Positions 59,482-62,327 of a DNA stretch of 62,327 bases are shown one piece after another. Under the pieces are notes generated by a model. That model searched no databases. It was not told the origin of the DNA and saw only the letters and a program-made list of their open reading frames with translations. The DNA comes from Deltaproteobacteria bacterium (lineage in GTDB: Bacteria > Lernaellota > Lernaellaia > JACKCT01), in contig JACKCT010000015.1 in assembly GCA_020633895.1 (NCBI GenBank), forward strand, positions 1 through 62,327, in the 5' to 3' direction. A program made the position numbers and the translations under genes. Each line of letters opens with the position of its first letter. Positions within the stretch are counted from its first letter, which is position 1.

Positions 59482-62327
59482 TGCCCGTCTACGTCCCGCT
59501 GTTTTGCAAGACGAATTTCAGCTTTCTTGAGGGCGCGTCCCACCCGGACGAAATGGTCGAAGAGGCGTACCGGCTGGGGCTGTCGTCCATCGCCGTGACG
59601 GACCGGGACGGGGTTTACGGCGTGGTGCGGGCTCACGTCAAAGCCCGTGAGTTGGGGATGCACCTCATCGTGGGCTCGCAAGTCACGGTGGACGACGGCA
59701 CGTCGATCATCCTGCTTTGCGCCCATCGCAGCGGGTACAAGAACCTCTGCCGACTTGTCACCAAAGGGCGAAGGCGATGCGAGAAAGGCAAGTCTGTCGT
59801 CTCGTGGCGAGAGGTGGCGCACCACGCTTGGGGCAATCTCGCCCTGTGGGGCGGGCCGGAAAGTCTCATCGTTCGCGAGGACGAGCCGGGCGAGGTGGCG
59901 GCGATGCTGCGAGAGGCTTTCGAGGATCGTCTGTACGCCCTCGTTTGTCGCCACGGCCTGCCGGACGAAAAGGAACACGAGGAACGCCTGACAGCCCGTG
60001 CGGAGGCTTGGGGCCTGCCTCTGGTCGCCGGGCCGGAATTTCTTTACCACACCGCCGCGCGCCGTCCGTTGCAGGACGTTCTGACGTGCGTTCGGCATGG
60101 GGTGACGATCCATGACGCCGGGTGTCGGACCAAGCCCAACGACGAATACGCCCTCAAGTCCGTCTTTGCTTTCCAAAACCTCTATGCCGACATTCCCGAA
60201 GCCGTCGAACGCACGCGGGAAATCGCCGCCCGCTGCCGATTCAACCTCTCGGAACTGCGTTACCGCTATCCGTCCGAGGAATTGCCCGAGGGGCGCACCA
60301 CGGCCCAATGGCTCACGGAATTGACCTTTGAGGGCGCGCGGGAGCGTTACAAAAGCGAGGGACGTATCCCCGAGAAAGTCCGCGACCAACTGCAAAAGGA
60401 ATTGGTGCTCATCGAGAAGCTCGATTATTGCGGCTATTTCCTGACCATGTGGGAGATTGTTCAATTCTGCAAACGCAACGACATTCTGTGCCAGGGGCGC
60501 GGGTCCGCCGCCAATTCCGCCGTCTGCTACTGCCTGGGGGTGACGGCGGTCGATCCGGTGCGCATGGACCTGCTTTTCGAGCGTTTCATTTCCGAGGAAC
60601 GCAACGAGCCGCCGGATATCGACCTGGACATCATGCACGAGCGCCGGGAAGAGGTGATCCAGTGGGTTTACGAGAAATACGGACGGCAACGGGCGGCGAT
60701 GGTGGCGAACCTGATCCGTTATCGCGCCAAGTCGGCGGTGCGGGACGTGGGCAAGGCGTTGGGCATTCCCGATGTTTCCCTTAGCCGTCTGGCGAAGCTC
60801 CTTCCTCATTACGGCGCGGTCGATCCCGAGTTGTTCCGTCAAGCGGGCCTGGACGCCGACGCCCAAGTCATCGACCACCTCATCCGCCTGACGCACGAGA
60901 TTCAGGACTTCCCACGACACTTGTCCATTCATCCCGGCGGTTTCCTGTTGGGCCACGAGCCGGTGCATGATCTGGTTCCCATCGAAAACGCGACGATGGA
61001 AAACCGCACGGTGATTCAGTGGGACAAGTACGACGTGGAAGAGTTGGGGCTGTTCAAGGTCGATCTGTTGGGCCTGGGGGGGCTGACGCTCATGGACAAC
61101 GCCTTTCGGCTTTTGAAGGCGCATCGGGGGATTGATCTGTCGATGGCGACGATCCCCCCCGCCGACGAGGCGACGTTCGATATGATTTGCCGGGCTGACA
61201 CGGTGGGGACATTCCAGATCGAATCCCGCGCCCAAATGGCGATGCTCCCCCGCCTGCGTCCGCGCACCTATTACGATCTTGTCGTCGAAATTTCGATCAT
61301 CCGTCCCGGCCCCATCACCGGCGGAATGGTGCATCCCTACTTGCGCCGTCGGTGCGGGGAGGAAGAGGTGGTCTATCCCCACCCGAGCCTTGAGCCGGTG
61401 TTGGCGAAGACCTTGGGCGTGCCCCTCTTTCAAGAGCAGGTCATGAAGATCGCCGTCATCGCCGCCGACTACACCCCCGGCGAGGCGGACCGACTGCGTA
61501 AGGATATGGCCGCGTGGCGACGCTCCGGGCGCATCGACCACCACCGGGACAAGCTCGTGCGACGCATGGTGAAAAAAGGCATCGAGCCCGACTTTGCCGA
61601 GCGGATCTTTCAACAGATTCAGGGCTTCGGCGAATACGGCTTTCCCGAGGCTCACGCCTCGTCCTTTGCGCTCATTGCCTACGCCACCGCCTGGATGCGT
61701 TGTCACTACTTGGCGGAATTCGTTTGCGCGCTACTCAACGCCCTGCCGATGGGTTTCTATTCCCCCTCGACGATCATCCACGACGCCAAACGTTACGGCC
61801 TGGAATTCCGCCCCCTCGACGTGACGGCTAGCCACTGGAAATGCACACTGGAGCGCGCGCCGGGGAAGCATGATTTCGCCGTGCGGGACGGGCTGTGCTT
61901 CCTCAAGGGGCTACCCGAGGCGGACGGGTTGCGCATCGTCGAGGAACGGGCCAAAGCGCCTTTCACGTCGATTCACGACTTCGCCCGGCGCACGCACTTG
62001 CGAAAAGACGCGATGAATCACCTTGCCGAGGCGGGGGCGTTCGCGGCGTTCGGCGTCACGCGGCGTCAGGCGTTGTGGGATGCGTTGCGCGCCGGTCGGG
62101 GCGGCACGACACCGCTCCCCGTCGAACAACCCGAGGCGCTGCCGTCGTTCGCCCATTTGTCGGCGCGGGAAGAGGTGGTCTGGGATCATCTGACGACGGG
62201 GCACAGCACCGCCGCCCACCCGATGCGCACGATTCGCGAGGTCGTGCGGGCCAAGGGGTTGCCGAGCGCCGAAGAGGTGAACGCCACGTCCAACGGACGG
62301 TGGGTGACGTATGTGGGCATCGTGATT
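59481..62327 (+). CDS. dnaE2: DnaE2/ImuC error-prone DNA polymerase (3' end beyond window)
   Basis: 949 codons are visible without a stop; family proteins have about 1,050-1,100. The GTG at 59481 shares one base with the imuB stop (TAGTG). The amino PHP domain begins [18 protein letters not shown] near 9-26 and has [15 protein letters not shown] near 39-53. The catalytic core has [18 protein letters not shown] near 335-352, [21 protein letters not shown] near 373-393 (core [12 protein letters not shown]: the palm Asp residues), [15 protein letters not shown] near 478-492 and [21 protein letters not shown] near 714-734. These are the C-family signatures in the DnaE2 form. It is the polymerase of the SOS mutasome. 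Confidence 0.97.
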   Translation, partial: MPVYVPLFCKTNFSFLEGASHPDEMVEEAYRLGLSSIAVTDRDGVYGVVRAHVKARELGMHLIVGSQVTVDDGTSIILLCAHRSGYKNLCRLVTKGRRRCEKGKSVVSWREVAHHAWGNLALWGGPESLIVREDEPGEVAAMLREAFEDRLYALVCRHGLPDEKEHEERLTARAEAWGLPLVAGPEFLYHTAARRPLQDVLTCVRHGVTIHDAGCRTKPNDEYALKSVFAFQNLYADIPEAVERTREIAARCRFNLSELRYRYPSEELPEGRTTAQWLTELTFEGARERYKSEGRIPEKVRDQLQKELVLIEKLDYCGYFLTMWEIVQFCKRNDILCQGRGSAANSAVCYCLGVTAVDPVRMDLLFERFISEERNEPPDIDLDIMHERREEVIQWVYEKYGRQRAAMVANLIRYRAKSAVRDVGKALGIPDVSLSRLAKLLPHYGAVDPELFRQAGLDADAQVIDHLIRLTHEIQDFPRHLSIHPGGFLLGHEPVHDLVPIENATMENRTVIQWDKYDVEELGLFKVDLLGLGGLTLMDNAFRLLKAHRGIDLSMATIPPADEATFDMICRADTVGTFQIESRAQMAMLPRLRPRTYYDLVVEISIIRPGPITGGMVHPYLRRRCGEEEVVYPHPSLEPVLAKTLGVPLFQEQVMKIAVIAADYTPGEADRLRKDMAAWRRSGRIDHHRDKLVRRMVKKGIEPDFAERIFQQIQGFGEYGFPEAHASSFALIAYATAWMRCHYLAEFVCALLNALPMGFYSPSTIIHDAKRYGLEFRPLDVTASHWKCTLERAPGKHDFAVRDGLCFLKGLPEADGLRIVEERAKAPFTSIHDFARRTHLRKDAMNHLAEAGAFAAFGVTRRQALWDALRAGRGGTTPLPVEQPEALPSFAHLSAREEVVWDHLTTGHSTAAHPMRTIREVVRAKGLPSAEEVNATSNGRWVTYVGIVI

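Overview
The window is GC-rich bacterial DNA of about 62 kb, almost wholly coding, with many 4-base ATGA/GTGA gene overlaps and several TTG/GTG starts backed by Shine-Dalgarno sites. I cannot assign a species. Envelope proteins with runs of Asp (DDDT/DDDA repeats), lipoproteins, outer-membrane barrels, Cys-containing lipoboxes and a GCGC carboxy terminus suggest an uncultured Gram-negative deltaproteobacterium- or Myxococcota-like lineage; that is an inference. No rRNA, CRISPR array or transposase gene was seen.

Layout. 1-12.8 kb: mixed housekeeping and envelope genes (DUF3570-like barrel, porin-like barrel, sialidase-like protein, MscS channel, Asp-rich PHP protein, EEP phosphatase/nuclease, phospholipase D-VTT fusion, MgtC/DUF4010 protein, tRNA-Trp, short-chain dehydrogenase). 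13.0-19.7 kb: type IIA topoisomerase parE-parC, yjbQ and a cobA-hemD fusion. 19.7-39.4 kb: a large surface-polysaccharide region. A minus-strand arm holds two sulfatase-fold proteins, a GT39-like enzyme, an LPG-synthase-type membrane protein and a GT2. A plus-strand arm holds GT4, flippase, O-antigen ligase, FemAB-like, DegT-like, polysaccharide deacetylase, an ATP-grasp fusion and GT2. The initiating polyprenyl glycosylphosphotransferase lies apart at 49.7 kb. 39.5-54.5 kb: lipoproteins, a PilZ-lipase fusion, a DUF5989 micro-protein, a formylglycine-enzyme-like protein, ApaG, a second PHP surface protein and one AT-rich lipoprotein gene.

At 55.2 kb the 3' half of a tRNA-Met gene with its terminator marks the probable left end of an integrative element that runs off the right edge. 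It carries an excisionase-like HTH gene, a replication-initiator-like gene, a small zinc-ribbon-like gene and a complete-looking imuA-imuB-dnaE2 translesion 'mutasome' operon, the last gene cut by the window end. A palindrome overlapping a good sigma-70-like promoter precedes imuA and fits LexA/SOS control.

Intergenic DNA is rich in dispersed palindromic repeats (12.9, 17.3, 18.0, 27.7-28.05 and 48.9 kb), some sharing an 18-bp module.
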